From: Oscillospiraceae bacterium
GTDB taxonomy: Bacteria; Bacillota; Clostridia; Oscillospirales; Acutalibacteraceae
Direction of reading: 5' to 3'
DNA: 64,000 nucleotides
Assembly: GCA_015065425.1 (NCBI GenBank)
Contig: SVQH01000002.1
Span: 39,521-103,520, forward strand
The translations under genes were made by a program, and so were the position numbers. The notes beneath the pieces were generated by a model that was not told the origin of the DNA, made no database searches, and saw nothing but the letters and a program-made list of their open reading frames with translations. This document shows, in pieces, positions 17,387 to 26,700 of the stretch (position 1 is the first letter of the stretch; each line of letters opens with the position of its first letter).

Positions 17387-18310
17387 TCAGTTTAAGAAGC
17401 CCTGAATTATTATTTCTTCTGCTTCTTCGGGGGTCATTCCGAAGGTCATGAGTTTCAGAAGCTGTTCGTTGTTAATTCTGCCTATGGCGGCTTCGTGGAT
17501 AATTGCGGCATCTGCGTGATTGGCTGCAATTTCAGGTATGGATCGAATGCCTGCATTGTCCATAATTATGGAATCGCATTGCACATGAGCCGAGCAGGGG
17601 GCATTGCCTACAGCCTTGGGATAGAACACCTGTTTAGAATTATCCTTTGCTACGGAACGGGATATTATCTGTGCTGAGGCACCTTCGCCGTTAAGCTCAA
17701 TAGTCATATCGGAATCTGCCGTCTGTTCTCCGTGGGTCATAAGGCGTTCGGTTACTATAAATTTTGCATTTTCGCCCAGCTTTGCAACGGTGTTTCTCTT
17801 TGTGGAGTCAACTCCCTTAATCTGTACTGTTTCCATTTCGCATACGGAGTTTTCTTCCATGAAAACGACTGTTTCGGGATTGAGCACTTTTTCTCCCGTG
17901 CCGTCCCCTTCGCCGTAGTGCTTTTCTATATAAGTTATTTTTGCATTTTTTCCTATGAAGAAACGGTGTATGCCGTCATGACGGCTTTCATTACAGCCTG
18001 AATTGTGTATTCCGCAGCCTGCAATTATTGTCACATCAGCATTTTCACCGATGTAAAAATCGTTGTATACCTTGTCTTGTACACCTTCCTCGGTGATGAT
18101 AACGGGGATGTATATATTTTCGCCTTTTGTGTCGGGAAGTACTGTAATATCAATGCCGGGCTTGTCGGTTTTGTTGGTTATCTGAACTTTTTCGGTAGTG
18201 CTTCTCTCCACTCCTGCACCGTTTTTTCTTATGTTATAAGAGGCACCTGCAGGCATGGCTGAAAAATCGGATATTTTATCAAGTAAGTTTTTTTCTGTAA
18301 TATTAAGCAT
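17387..18310 (-). CDS. SufB/SufD-like Fe-S scaffold of a minimal SUF system (SmsB-like)
   Basis: This 307-residue protein is a shortened member of the SufB/SufD beta-helix family. The core signature is 'AHVQCDSIIMDNAGIRSIPEI' in two adjacent parts, followed by 'IIHEAAIGRI'; the long SufB N-terminal region is missing. ATG 18310 overlaps the upstream sufC stop by 8 nt and has the RBS AGAGGTGA. Only SufC and this one scaffold are present, without SufS, SufU or SufD, which matches the two-gene SMS (SufCB-like) systems of anaerobes. It probably builds Fe-S clusters in the cytoplasm as a complex with SufC. Confidence 0.85.
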   Translation of the reverse strand: MLNITEKNLLDKISDFSAMPAGASYNIRKNGAGVERSTTEKVQITNKTDKPGIDITVLPDTKGENIYIPVIITEEGVQDKVYNDFYIGENADVTIIAGCGIHNSGCNESRHDGIHRFFIGKNAKITYIEKHYGEGDGTGEKVLNPETVVFMEENSVCEMETVQIKGVDSTKRNTVAKLGENAKFIVTERLMTHGEQTADSDMTIELNGEGASAQIISRSVAKDNSKQVFYPKAVGNAPCSAHVQCDSIIMDNAGIRSIPEIAANHADAAIIHEAAIGRINNEQLLKLMTFGMTPEEAEEIIIQGFLN

Positions 18311-19040
18311 TGTTATCACCTCTTAAAGAACATTTGCTGTCAAATTCTCCCAGAAGTGTGGGGAGTATTTCCTGTTTTGTGCCGTAAGAGCGTATTTTTC
18401 CGTCGGCAATTACGAGAATGTCATCTGCAAGCTGCATTATTCTCTCCTGATGGGAGATTATCATGACGCTTTCATTTCTGTCTGCAGCCATATCTCTGAA
18501 GGATTGAACAAGCATTGAAAAGCTCCACAGGTCAATACCTGCTTCGGGTTCGTCATATATTGCAAGTCCCAGCTCTCTTGCCATGAGAGTTGCAATTTCA
18601 ATTCTTTTTACTTCACCGCCTGAAAGGGAGGAGTCCACCTCACGGTTTAAGTAGTCCATGGAACAAAGCCCCACCTTTGTAAGGTAAGAACAGCACTCAT
18701 TTTCAGGAAGAGGAGAGCCGTGTGCAAGAGATAAAAGCTTTCTTACGGTAAGTCCCTTGAAACGGGGCGGCTGCTGGAAAGCATAGCCTATACCGAGCTT
18801 TGCTCTTTCGGTTATGGAAAGATTTGTTATATCTGTTCCGTTATATATTATCTGTCCCTTAGTGGGCTTTTCAATACCCATTATAAGACGGGCAAGTGTG
18901 GACTTGCCGCCGCCGTTGGGGCCTGTTATTACAAGGAATTTTCCGTCTTCCAGAGTAAAGGAAACGTCCTCAATTATTTCAAGATTACCGTCTTTTCCTG
19001 AGTCTTTTACGGTGAATCCTATATTTTTAACTTCTAACAT
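18303..19040 (-). CDS. sufC: SufC-like Fe-S assembly ABC ATPase (SmsC-like)
   Basis: This 245-residue soluble ABC ATPase has Walker A 'GPNGGGKSTL', a Q-loop ('GYAFQQPPRF'), signature 'SLSGGEVKRIEIA' and Walker B 'LAIYDEPEAGID', which is the SufC form of the motif. It energises cluster assembly on the downstream SufB-like scaffold, with which it overlaps by 8 nt. A DUF1294 gene ends 9 nt upstream in the same direction. Confidence 0.93.
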   Translation of the reverse strand: MLEVKNIGFTVKDSGKDGNLEIIEDVSFTLEDGKFLVITGPNGGGKSTLARLIMGIEKPTKGQIIYNGTDITNLSITERAKLGIGYAFQQPPRFKGLTVRKLLSLAHGSPLPENECCSYLTKVGLCSMDYLNREVDSSLSGGEVKRIEIATLMARELGLAIYDEPEAGIDLWSFSMLVQSFRDMAADRNESVMIISHQERIMQLADDILVIADGKIRSYGTKQEILPTLLGEFDSKCSLRGDNNA

Positions 19041-19049
19041 AGTTTTCTC

Positions 19050-19322
19050 CTAAAACAAATAAGTAAATGCCAGATAAATTGCTGTATGTAAAAGCATTAT
19101 CCCCGGCAGTCCCCACATAAACTTTCTGTGCCGTGTTTTGTGATGAATAAGCTTCATTGTGACAAATTCAGGGAGAGCACCGCCAAGTAATGCCACCGTT
19201 ATAAGTGTCTTTTCAGACACTCTTTTTCTTTTTTTCTTTCCTTTTTTGCGTTTTGATGCCTTCTTGTCATATACAGTAAGAATTACCGCAACAAGCGAAA
19301 TTATGAGCAGATAGTAAATCAT
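19050..19322 (-). CDS. DUF1294 small membrane protein
   Basis: The 90-residue protein has two or three hydrophobic helices flanking a lysine/arginine-rich loop (residues about 20-35) and the DUF1294 pattern 'ALLGGALPEFVTMKLIHHKTRHRKF'-type, here split by charged residues. Function is unknown for the family. I start it at ATG 19322, which overlaps the stop of the GH5 gene as ATGA; a further 7 in-frame codons upstream would lie inside that gene. Confidence 0.78.
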   Translation of the reverse strand: MIYYLLIISLVAVILTVYDKKASKRKKGKKKRKRVSEKTLITVALLGGALPEFVTMKLIHHKTRHRKFMWGLPGIMLLHTAIYLAFTYLF

Positions 19323-20785
19323 AACTCTACTTTTACGATACACTCACCTTTTCCTGCATATACCTGGAGAATTCCGCCTTCCTTCATAACATAAGATTTT
19401 GTTGACCATATCTTTTTCGGTTCTGAGGGAAGGTATATGAGAGTAGGTGCTTTTATTGTGGATGAGCCTGTATAAGTAAGAGTGAATACCTTTTCTTTTC
19501 TGTCATAAGAATATTTCTTAATTTCACCTGCAACTGCTATGGGCATGGGACGGCAGATAATATCCATTATTTTGCTGTTTTCAAAATCTTCATAATAGTG
19601 CCAGTATGTGTGGCTCCATTTGTTTGAGTCGAATTTTTCTATAAGATGCTCGAGTGCGGGATATTCATCACTTCCGGGAACCATTCCTCCCCATTCGCCT
19701 ACGAGTACGGGTACATTCATTCTTTCCTGAGTTCTCTTATGTTCATCGAAAATGAAATCTACTCTGTAGGGACTTGCATTGTTTGTAAGGGGAGTGTCAA
19801 CTGTGATGTCATAGCCGTGGGGGGAGAAAAGATGGTTTTCTTCTCTTTCTCCGTTTTTGTATATAATTCTCGGAACACTGCAGGGAATTCCGAGATTTGA
19901 GTAATAGCAGTTTTCGGAAATTATGATACCTGTTTCGTCTGCTTTTCTTATGGCTTCTGCTGCAGCCACGAGGAAGGGATAATATCTCTTTGTGTCAAAT
20001 TCAAAGAGCATATCCTTTGCATTTTCAATTATTTTATTGTATACCTTAGGGTCGTCTGCAACACTGAGCATTGCCATAACATCCTTATGCATGGCATTTG
20101 TGATAAGATTCTTTCTGTCAACACGTTTGTTGAAAAGTATGGTTTCCACGCCGTTTCTGACAAGATTTCTGAATATCTTTCCTCCGGGAGAACCGGGGAA
20201 GGGTTCATTCATCACGTCATAGCCTATAATGGCTTCTGAGTCTTTGAGATAGTTTACCGTGTATGTGAGCATATCACAATAGCGGTCCCGCATACCCCTG
20301 CCGTCAATTTCGGCATTGTTCCAGAAATCATCAAATGCTTCGTGAATATCTTTGTGGAAGAAATAACCTTCAGCCCATATCAAAATAGGGTCTTTTCTCT
20401 TTTTTGTATGAGTACATGCCCATTTGGGTGCACCGTCTCCTGGGGCTGAACAGAAATGACTGAAAAGGTCCTGATGCCAGTCTACAAATACATATATTTC
20501 ATACTTTTCGCACAGTTTAAGAACTTCCTTGTATCCGTCAAGATATTCGTTATTGTATTCACCGGGCTGAGGTTCTATACCTGCCCATGTAAGACCGAGT
20601 CTTATGATGTTTACACCTTTGCTCTTAAGTGCTTTCAGTCTTTCTTCGGTAATGTGTGTCTGATATCTGATGACACCGTCTTCGTCAGCATCCACACCTT
20701 TATAAACAAAGTTGAGTCCGTTAAAAATTCTCTCTCTTCCGTATTCATCAACAAGTCTTTTGCCGCAAACAGAAATAGTGTTCAT
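19319..20785 (-). CDS. GH5 endoglycoceramidase-like hydrolase
   Basis: This 488-residue TIM-barrel hydrolase carries the GH5 acid/base E194 in 'GYDVMNEPFPG' and the nucleophile E364 in 'VLVGEWGG'. 'YVFVDWHQDLFS' and 'SENCYYSNLGIP' resemble the GH5_27/28/29 endoglycosylceramidase group, and a C-terminal beta-sandwich follows from about residue 405. No signal peptide is present, so substrates would be imported glycosides or sterol/lipid glucosides. ATG 20785 is chosen because GAGGTGAG precedes it; the reading frame's first codon (GTG 20794) lies within that RBS. Confidence 0.83.
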   Translation of the reverse strand: MNTISVCGKRLVDEYGRERIFNGLNFVYKGVDADEDGVIRYQTHITEERLKALKSKGVNIIRLGLTWAGIEPQPGEYNNEYLDGYKEVLKLCEKYEIYVFVDWHQDLFSHFCSAPGDGAPKWACTHTKKRKDPILIWAEGYFFHKDIHEAFDDFWNNAEIDGRGMRDRYCDMLTYTVNYLKDSEAIIGYDVMNEPFPGSPGGKIFRNLVRNGVETILFNKRVDRKNLITNAMHKDVMAMLSVADDPKVYNKIIENAKDMLFEFDTKRYYPFLVAAAEAIRKADETGIIISENCYYSNLGIPCSVPRIIYKNGEREENHLFSPHGYDITVDTPLTNNASPYRVDFIFDEHKRTQERMNVPVLVGEWGGMVPGSDEYPALEHLIEKFDSNKWSHTYWHYYEDFENSKIMDIICRPMPIAVAGEIKKYSYDRKEKVFTLTYTGSSTIKAPTLIYLPSEPKKIWSTKSYVMKEGGILQVYAGKGECIVKVEL

Positions 20786-20860
20786 AAAACTCACCTCATA
20801 AATTAATATATTGTCATTTTAATATTAACATTAATAAATGGCAATGTCAACAAAAACAAA

Positions 20861-20893
20861 AAAGAACAAAAAGCACAGGGCTTTCTGTTCTTT
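20861..20893 (-). terminator. Terminator of the 35-residue peptide gene
   Basis: Read on the minus strand, AAAGAACAGAAAGC pairs with GCTTTTTGTTCTTT (14 bp with one G-U pair) and is followed by TTTTG. It lies just after the small gene at 20901-21008. Confidence 0.7.
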
Positions 20894-20900
20894 ATTGTAA

Positions 20901-21008
20901 TTAAAATGCTGAAACTATTGAGGCTATCATTACCGATGCCGCAAATACACCTGAGATAAGTGCTGCCGAAAAGATTTCCCATCTGTTCGACTCTATAAAG
21001 CGTTTCAT
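20901..21008 (-). CDS. Small single-pass membrane peptide, 35 residues
   Basis: A short frame encodes MKRFIESNRW, then a hydrophobic helix (IFSAALISGVFAASVMIAS) and a short tail. It has its own promoter, an RBS (GGAGAAAG) seven bases before ATG 21008 and a dedicated terminator, all in the right order, which argues that it is real. I recognise no family. It could be a regulatory small membrane protein or a toxin-like peptide; the positive N-terminus suggests N-in topology. Confidence 0.55.
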   Translation of the reverse strand: MKRFIESNRWEIFSAALISGVFAASVMIASIVSAF

Positions 21009-21070
21009 AAAACTTTCTCCGTTCTGCCGTATACGGCAAATATATATAAAGCATTCATAATGCTGAGAGC

Positions 21071-21099
21071 ATAATACTACTAAAAAGTGCGTTTGTCCA
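21071..21099 (-). promoter_or_regulatory. Promoter of the small membrane peptide gene
   Basis: On the minus strand, TGGACA (21094-21099), 17 nt and TATTAT (21071-21076). A short inverted repeat AGCATT/AATGCT lies in the leader just downstream. Confidence 0.5.
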
Positions 21100-21189
21100 T
21101 GTCTTTTCGGTGACAAAAAGTTACAGTTTTCAGCTTTTTTGTAACAAAAAATAATGTCGAATAAAATTACCTGTTTTATATATAATATT

Positions 21190-21219
21190 TTGTATAAAAT
21201 GCCAAATATGTTGTACAAT
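21190..21219 (+). promoter_or_regulatory. Promoter of the Coat-F-like gene
   Basis: TTGTAT (21190-21195), 18 nt and TACAAT (21214-21219), about 25 nt before ATG 21244. Confidence 0.5.
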
Positions 21220-21243
21220 ATATATGAAAGGAGTTATGAAAAT

Positions 21244-21693
21244 ATGGATTTTACGGAAAAAGAAAGAAACATGCTCGAGGAACTTAAAAGTCATGAAAAG
21301 CTGTGTATAGAAAAGTATAAAAGACACGCTGAAAGTGCCCATGATGAACAGCTTAAAAGCCTGTTTCAGGGACTCTCAGCGGAGGAATCGGAGCATCTGG
21401 ACTCCCTTGAACAGATATCAAGCGGAACAGTGCCGCCCATTAACGGGGCAGAAAAGCCTCTGCCCGTGTTTACTGCGAAATATAAGGCAATGCTCTGTCC
21501 CGAAAAAAGTGCCGATATGTACCTGTGTAACGATTTACTGTCCGGGGAAAAACAGGTGTCCCACTTATATGATACTGCAACATTTGAATTCCGTGACAAA
21601 AATGTGAGGGATTTTCTCAATCATATACAGAAGGACGAACAGAATCACGGAAAAATTATTTATGATTATATGACGGCAAACGGAATGTATTAA
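21244..21693 (+). CDS. Coat-F-like ferritin-fold spore protein
   Basis: The 149-residue protein is mostly helical with ferritin-like pairs 'ELKSHEKLCIEKYKRHA', 'EESEHLDSLEQI' and 'IQKDEQNHGKIIYDYM', matching the Coat F / spore-coat-associated family of Clostridia. Glu/His positions could bind metal but are not a full diiron set that I can confirm. ATG 21244 is preceded by AAAGGAG nine bases upstream; the longer frame to 21154 overlaps the promoter. It suggests a spore-former or a recent descendant. Confidence 0.7.
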   Translation: MDFTEKERNMLEELKSHEKLCIEKYKRHAESAHDEQLKSLFQGLSAEESEHLDSLEQISSGTVPPINGAEKPLPVFTAKYKAMLCPEKSADMYLCNDLLSGEKQVSHLYDTATFEFRDKNVRDFLNHIQKDEQNHGKIIYDYMTANGMY

Positions 21694-21729
21694 ATTAATC
21701 TATAAGTGAATTTGCATTAAGTATTTGTA

Positions 21730-21761
21730 GGGGAGGTGTTCGCCATGGCGAATGTCTCCCC
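21730..21761. repeat. Palindromic intergenic hairpin
   Basis: GGGGAG (21730-21735) and CTCCCC (21756-21761) enclose the perfect palindrome TTCGCCATGGCGAA. It looks like a REP/MITE-like element or transcription barrier between Coat-F and hipA, which end toward each other. It has no T tract. Confidence 0.5.
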
Positions 21762-21778
21762 GTTAAATTATGATTTTG

Positions 21779-23068
21779 TTAGTATGCTAAAAAATTTTTA
21801 ATATTCTCAAAACTGTATTCTGACATATCTGCTTTCCGGGCGAAGTCTTCCCATTTTGAAATTGAATTCAAAACCTGTTCTATACATTTTAACGCGTCTG
21901 TTTTTTTTATGCCTGCAGCTTTTGCTGTCTGCAACAAGTCTTCTTTAGTTATGTTATCAGATTTTCCGTTGATAAGCATTTGATGAGCTTTTACCCATAT
22001 ACTGTCTTTTCTGTAGGAAAAAGTTACATCATAAGCAGGCGATAAGGACCATACCCCTTTTTTGTCCATGAGGAAAGAAATATTTTTAGTGTGGTCATCG
22101 TAGTTTTTTGCATATTCATTGAATATCATACGCTTGAAGAGCTGTAAAGAATCACTGTAAGGAAGGCGTAATTGCTTCATTACCGTAAATGCCTCTTCGT
22201 AAGAATGTATTCTCGGGGAATTGAAATCCATGTGTGCCAATGCACATAAAGTTTGCATGTGAATTTTCTCGCCCTTTTCTCCTTTTCTGTCGAATCGCTT
22301 TGTAATAAAGTGAGCACTGCCGTTTTCTTTATATAAACGGCATTCGCTCATTACGAGACCTGCTTCAAGAGCCATTAAATAATAAGCATATTCTGTTTTT
22401 GTATATTCTGCGTAATCAGGTGTGGTATCTTTATCTTTGTTGTTTCTGATGTTATCAAATTTGAGTAACCAATATTCATATCCTTTGCCTGCATCAATTT
22501 GTCCTGAGCGTATATCATTGGTTTCTTTGTTCCATGCAATAAGGGTTTTTGCTCTTGCACCACCGACAGATGAACCGCATTCCATTAACTGTGCCATCAG
22601 ATTATCATTTTTTTGTATATGAAGTTGTTTCTTTTCAGACAGGATTTCAGATGCTAATTTTGTTAATTCATCAATATTTACTGTTTCGTTTATGCCTGTA
22701 AATTCTGCTGAAGGTTCATATTCCAAAGCTCCCATGCCTCTTTTTCCCGTGTAGCACAGTCTTTCAATGACAGACAGACTTTCTGCGGTTCTTCCTTGAC
22801 TTTCCAGATACCTTTTTATAACGATATTACCGAATTTGTCAGGAAGTGAATCTGCAACCATACCGGGTAATCCGTGAAAAGTATGCTCAGGTAAAGAAGG
22901 AAATGAGTAGGTACGTGATGATAACGGCATTTTTATGGGGGAAATTTCAATATTACTTCCGATAAAATCATCATCATACTGAAAACCTATGATACCGTTT
23001 TCATTCTGATGAAGATAGCCGACAGTAGTACCCCACATTCTGACGCGAACTGTGTTTACCCTTTTCAT
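21779..23068 (-). CDS. hipA: HipA-type serine/threonine kinase toxin
   Basis: This 429-residue protein has the HipA N-terminal domain (residues 1-120), the phosphate-binding loop 'SSVGGARAK' (166-174) and the C-terminal kinase core 'NYDDHTKNISFLMD' (322-335) followed by 'LSPAYDVTF' with the metal-binding D347. All catalytic residues appear intact, so it should be active. HipA kinases phosphorylate glutamyl-tRNA synthetase or other targets and slow growth. The hipB stop overlaps its start by 4 nt (ATGA), the usual antitoxin-first order. Confidence 0.92.
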   Translation of the reverse strand: MKRVNTVRVRMWGTTVGYLHQNENGIIGFQYDDDFIGSNIEISPIKMPLSSRTYSFPSLPEHTFHGLPGMVADSLPDKFGNIVIKRYLESQGRTAESLSVIERLCYTGKRGMGALEYEPSAEFTGINETVNIDELTKLASEILSEKKQLHIQKNDNLMAQLMECGSSVGGARAKTLIAWNKETNDIRSGQIDAGKGYEYWLLKFDNIRNNKDKDTTPDYAEYTKTEYAYYLMALEAGLVMSECRLYKENGSAHFITKRFDRKGEKGEKIHMQTLCALAHMDFNSPRIHSYEEAFTVMKQLRLPYSDSLQLFKRMIFNEYAKNYDDHTKNISFLMDKKGVWSLSPAYDVTFSYRKDSIWVKAHQMLINGKSDNITKEDLLQTAKAAGIKKTDALKCIEQVLNSISKWEDFARKADMSEYSFENIKNFLAY

Positions 23069-23421
23069 GTTTCGTTTTCCCCCTCATCTTCACCCCAAAC
23101 CCAGTCATTGCCGGATGCTTTGTTAGTGGGTCTTGCACGTTTTTTTGCTGCTTTTTCTTCAAACATTGCTTTATAGTCAGGTTGCAGCTCAGGAATTAAA
23201 ATATTTAAGTTTTCAAGAAGACCAAACTCGTTTAAGATTTTAACAAGATTTGAAAATTTTAGATCATCGCCGCTTTCTATCCGGGCAACTGTTTTGGTTG
23301 AAATACCGCATTTTTGGGCAAGGTCAGATTGTGTAATGTTCAATGAAATACGGTATTGTTGAATGCGATTCCCTAATTCTGATAATATATCTTTATTATT
23401 ACATATTCCTGTGATTTTCAT
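23065..23421 (-). CDS. hipB: HipB-like XRE antitoxin
   Basis: The 118-residue protein carries an XRE helix-turn-helix at about residues 15-70 ('LGNRIQQYRISLNITQSDLA', then 'CGISTKTVARIESGDD'). The C-terminal tail is charged and Trp-containing (GNDWVWGEDEGE), consistent with a flexible toxin-contacting end. It precedes hipA with an ATGA overlap. CAGGAGG lies before ATG 23421. A near-perfect 26-bp palindrome overlapping its promoter -35 is the likely operator. Confidence 0.88.
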   Translation of the reverse strand: MKITGICNNKDILSELGNRIQQYRISLNITQSDLAQKCGISTKTVARIESGDDLKFSNLVKILNEFGLLENLNILIPELQPDYKAMFEEKAAKKRARPTNKASGNDWVWGEDEGENET

Positions 23422-23459
23422 AAAGCCTCCTGAAGATAATCAGTCAGATTTGTATGTTT

Positions 23460-23502
23460 ATTGTATCAAAACAAGCATAATAAGTCAAGTTTGACTTATT
23501 AT
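23460..23502 (-). promoter_or_regulatory. hipBA promoter and palindromic operator
   Basis: ATAATAAGTCAA (23477-23488) and TTGACTTATTAT (23491-23502) form 12-bp perfect arms around a 2-nt centre. On the minus strand TTGACT (23483-23488), 17 nt and TACAAT (23460-23465) form the promoter, so the -35 box lies inside the palindrome. Binding by HipB would block RNA polymerase. Confidence 0.75.
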
Positions 23503-23778
23503 TTTTTTTATCTTTTCTATAATGTATTCCCGAAAATGTTATGAATATGCATTTGTACTAAAAACTGAAATATAAATTTTTTTCAGCCGGAAAAAGAGAC
23601 GGACTGCGTTTTATTGTGATTTTTACTAAATATCTTCTATTTATTTTTATATATAGGCATATATATTATATTTGCAATTTGTGTTTTTGTGTGCTAAAAT
23701 TGTTACCGTATAAGTATAATTCTATCTTTGTACCCCGGTTTTTAAGAATCAGGGGGCAGAAAAGGAGAGAACAAAACT
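23503..23778. other. Intergenic region before the giant surface protein
   Basis: I see no gene here. The stretch is AT-rich and holds a perfect TATAAT at 23715-23720 with no good -35 at 16-18 nt, so expression of the downstream gene may need an activator. AAAAGGAGAG precedes ATG 23779. Confidence 0.45.
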
Positions 23779-26700
23779 ATGAAAAAAACCAAAATGACAA
23801 CAAAGGCTTTGTCAATGTTCCTTGCTGTTATCATGCTCTTTACCATGATATCGGTAGGTATCATGGTGCCTGACACAAAGATTGAAGCCGAGGCTGCAAC
23901 TGTGGGTGAGACATATACTGTCACCACCATTGCACAGATAAATGATGCTATCGCGAAGGCAAATACAGCCGGTGCCGATGTCATCACCACAATTAAGCTC
24001 GGTGCCACTATTAATCATAAAGGTGCTCTCGGTAAGCTTACAGAGATTTCTACCGGTAATATTTTGTTTGATTTGTCCGGTTTTAATTTTTTGGTAACAT
24101 ATAGTGCAAGAACGAATACGACAAGCTCAAACACAACCTATCAGATTCCTTCGGAAAATGCAAATCAATACCATGACGGAAATCAGACGCTTCCGAATGC
24201 GTTGATTACTGTAGGTGCATCAGGTGCTTTGCAAATAATTAATTCAAAATCTGCCAATACAAGTTATATACAGGTAATTGCACAATTTGAAGATGATGAT
24301 TCGGCAGGTACTCCCCGACATCAGACATCTGCGAGTCTTATTCGCAGTGCAGGTAAGCTTATTATCGGTGATATGAACAACAGTACTTATAACACTTTTG
24401 TTCTTTCTACTCATTCTTCCACAAGAATGACGAACACCTCAAATCCTTGGGGAAGTAACGGTGAAAAAGGTGCTTCTGCAAATGCACAGACTATTCTTAT
24501 TGACGGCAGTGATGCAGTATTCAAGATGTACGGCGGTACCGTTCAGGCTTCGGGTACATCAAGATTCCGCAGAACGAAAGAATCTTATCTGATTGTTTAT
24601 CCTCTTAACATAAATAATTGTTATTCCGCAGAAATCTACGGCGGTAATATAAATATTCCTAATCTTTCCGGTAGTGATGCAAACGGGATTTCTTATGATG
24701 CCACAGGTGTTTCAAACACAAGAGGAGACAATGCTCATAACTCCGACGTTTTCAGTATTTCTGCTATAAGAAGTAACTCTCCTTATGTCTACATATTTAA
24801 TGTAAAATCGAATGTCAGAGCAAGCTCCGGCTCAGACTCCGGTGACGATGATAATGTCAGATTCTATGCAAGTAACATTTATTCCACAAGTGATGCCAAC
24901 GCTGCTCATGTTTACGGCGGTGATTTCAGTTACAACGGAAGCTCCGATACCGGAAATGCACCTGCATATATTGACGGTTATATCGCAAGAGGTCCTTACA
25001 AATTAGCAAATGCCGGAGATATTAATCTGTCTTCTCCCAGTGCATCAAATTTCGGATACAAAGAAATACATAAAAAAGATGACAGTAATTCGCAAATTGT
25101 TTATACGACTTTTATCGGCGATAATCAAACTGCTGAGAATGGCATTGATATGTTCTCTTATAATACCTTCCGTCAGTATCTTGCACAGTATGGAACGGCA
25201 CTCGATATTTATCACGGTACTTCCATAATGACAACAAACGGTGATGCTTCAGCTGAAGTCGGTTCAACAAATTATCTACGTAACGGTTATAAGCATACCG
25301 GCTGGCAAGGTAAGACACATCCCGGTGCTGCTTACGAAGAAAAAAATAAAACTCCTGCAGCGGCAGGTATCACAGGCGGCGGCTCTCTTTTTCTTGCTCC
25401 CGTTTGGGAAGAAAATGTATATACGATAACTTACGACTGGAACGATGCTGACGGTGCTTCAAAGGTTACGGACACATCTTCCTGCGGTACTACTTATGAC
25501 AGGGCTCAATCCACATACAGTATCACTTCTACAAGCACACTCGGAGCTCCTGTCCGTCATGGTTATAACTTTACCGGTTGGGAAGTTACACAGTATGAAT
25601 ATCCCACAACTGACACCAAAAAGCCCTGGTCTCTTGCTACATATCCTGCAGGTTTTTCTCTTAACGGCAGAAACGGTCATTTATGGCTTAAGGCACATTG
25701 GGAAGCCGTTCCCTATACCGCAACATTCAATCTGAACGGCGGTAATATTGCAGGTGCAACTGAGAATATTACAGAAGCATATAATGTTAACAAGACATTC
25801 CGGTTCCCTCAGAACGTGCAGAAAGATTATTATACATTTGACGGTTATTTCAAGGTAACAACAGCCGACGGCTCATGGGCTGCCAATAACACTCTTTATG
25901 CAGCAGGAGATGTGTCAACTCTCGGTTCTTACGGTAATCCTACATTTACCGCACAGTTTACTCCCATTCAGTATACTGTTACTTATGATTCAAACCTCGG
26001 TTCATCTGTTGATGATGAAAGCGTAAAGTCTTATAATGTTGAAAGCACTAACGTTCTTCCCGCAGTTACAAGAACAGGTTATCATTTTGTCGGCTGGCGT
26101 CCCGTTTCTTCAAACGGTTCCTGGTCAGGTGCAAAGACATATCCTGCAGGCTTCTCCTTTAAGGATATGTACGGAGATGTAACTCTCAAGGCTGAATGGG
26201 AAAGTGCAACTTACAACCTCAAACTTGAGCTTGATGCGACAGAAAGCATTGCAGGGGCAACAGAATATAACTACGCTTATGCCAACTCTCTTGAAATAAG
26301 CAACCCCGCAAAGACAGGCTATAAGTTTATAGGCTGGAAAGTAATTTCTGCTCCCGATGCAGGTACAACCTGGATAATCGGTGAAAACTTCGCTCCCGAC
26401 TCCGTAACGGATACCAATGTTACAATTCCTGCAAACAGAATAGGCTCAGTAACGCTTAAACCTATGTGGGAAACAGTTTCTTACACTGTATTCTTCAATG
26501 CAAACGGCGGTCAGGGATGTGAGTCTTTAATCTTCGATATTGAAGACAGCTTCTCTCTTCCCTCAACCACAAAGAAGGGTTATTCCTTCGCAGGTTGGTC
26601 AGTTTCCGAAAACGGCGGTAACTGGACTGCTTCAAGCTATGCTGGCGGACAGACCGTAACGGGCATGTACGGAGACGTAACACTTGTAGCAAACTGGGAA

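Noticed and set aside
21745-21801. A 19-codon micro-ORF starting at an ATG in the palindrome after GGGGAGG.
   Set aside because: The apparent RBS is one arm of a palindromic hairpin and the peptide overlaps the end of hipA. It is probably chance.
25010-25735. Short frames inside the giant surface-protein gene.
   Set aside because: They are out-of-frame shadows of a continuous 2218-codon gene with regular repeats.
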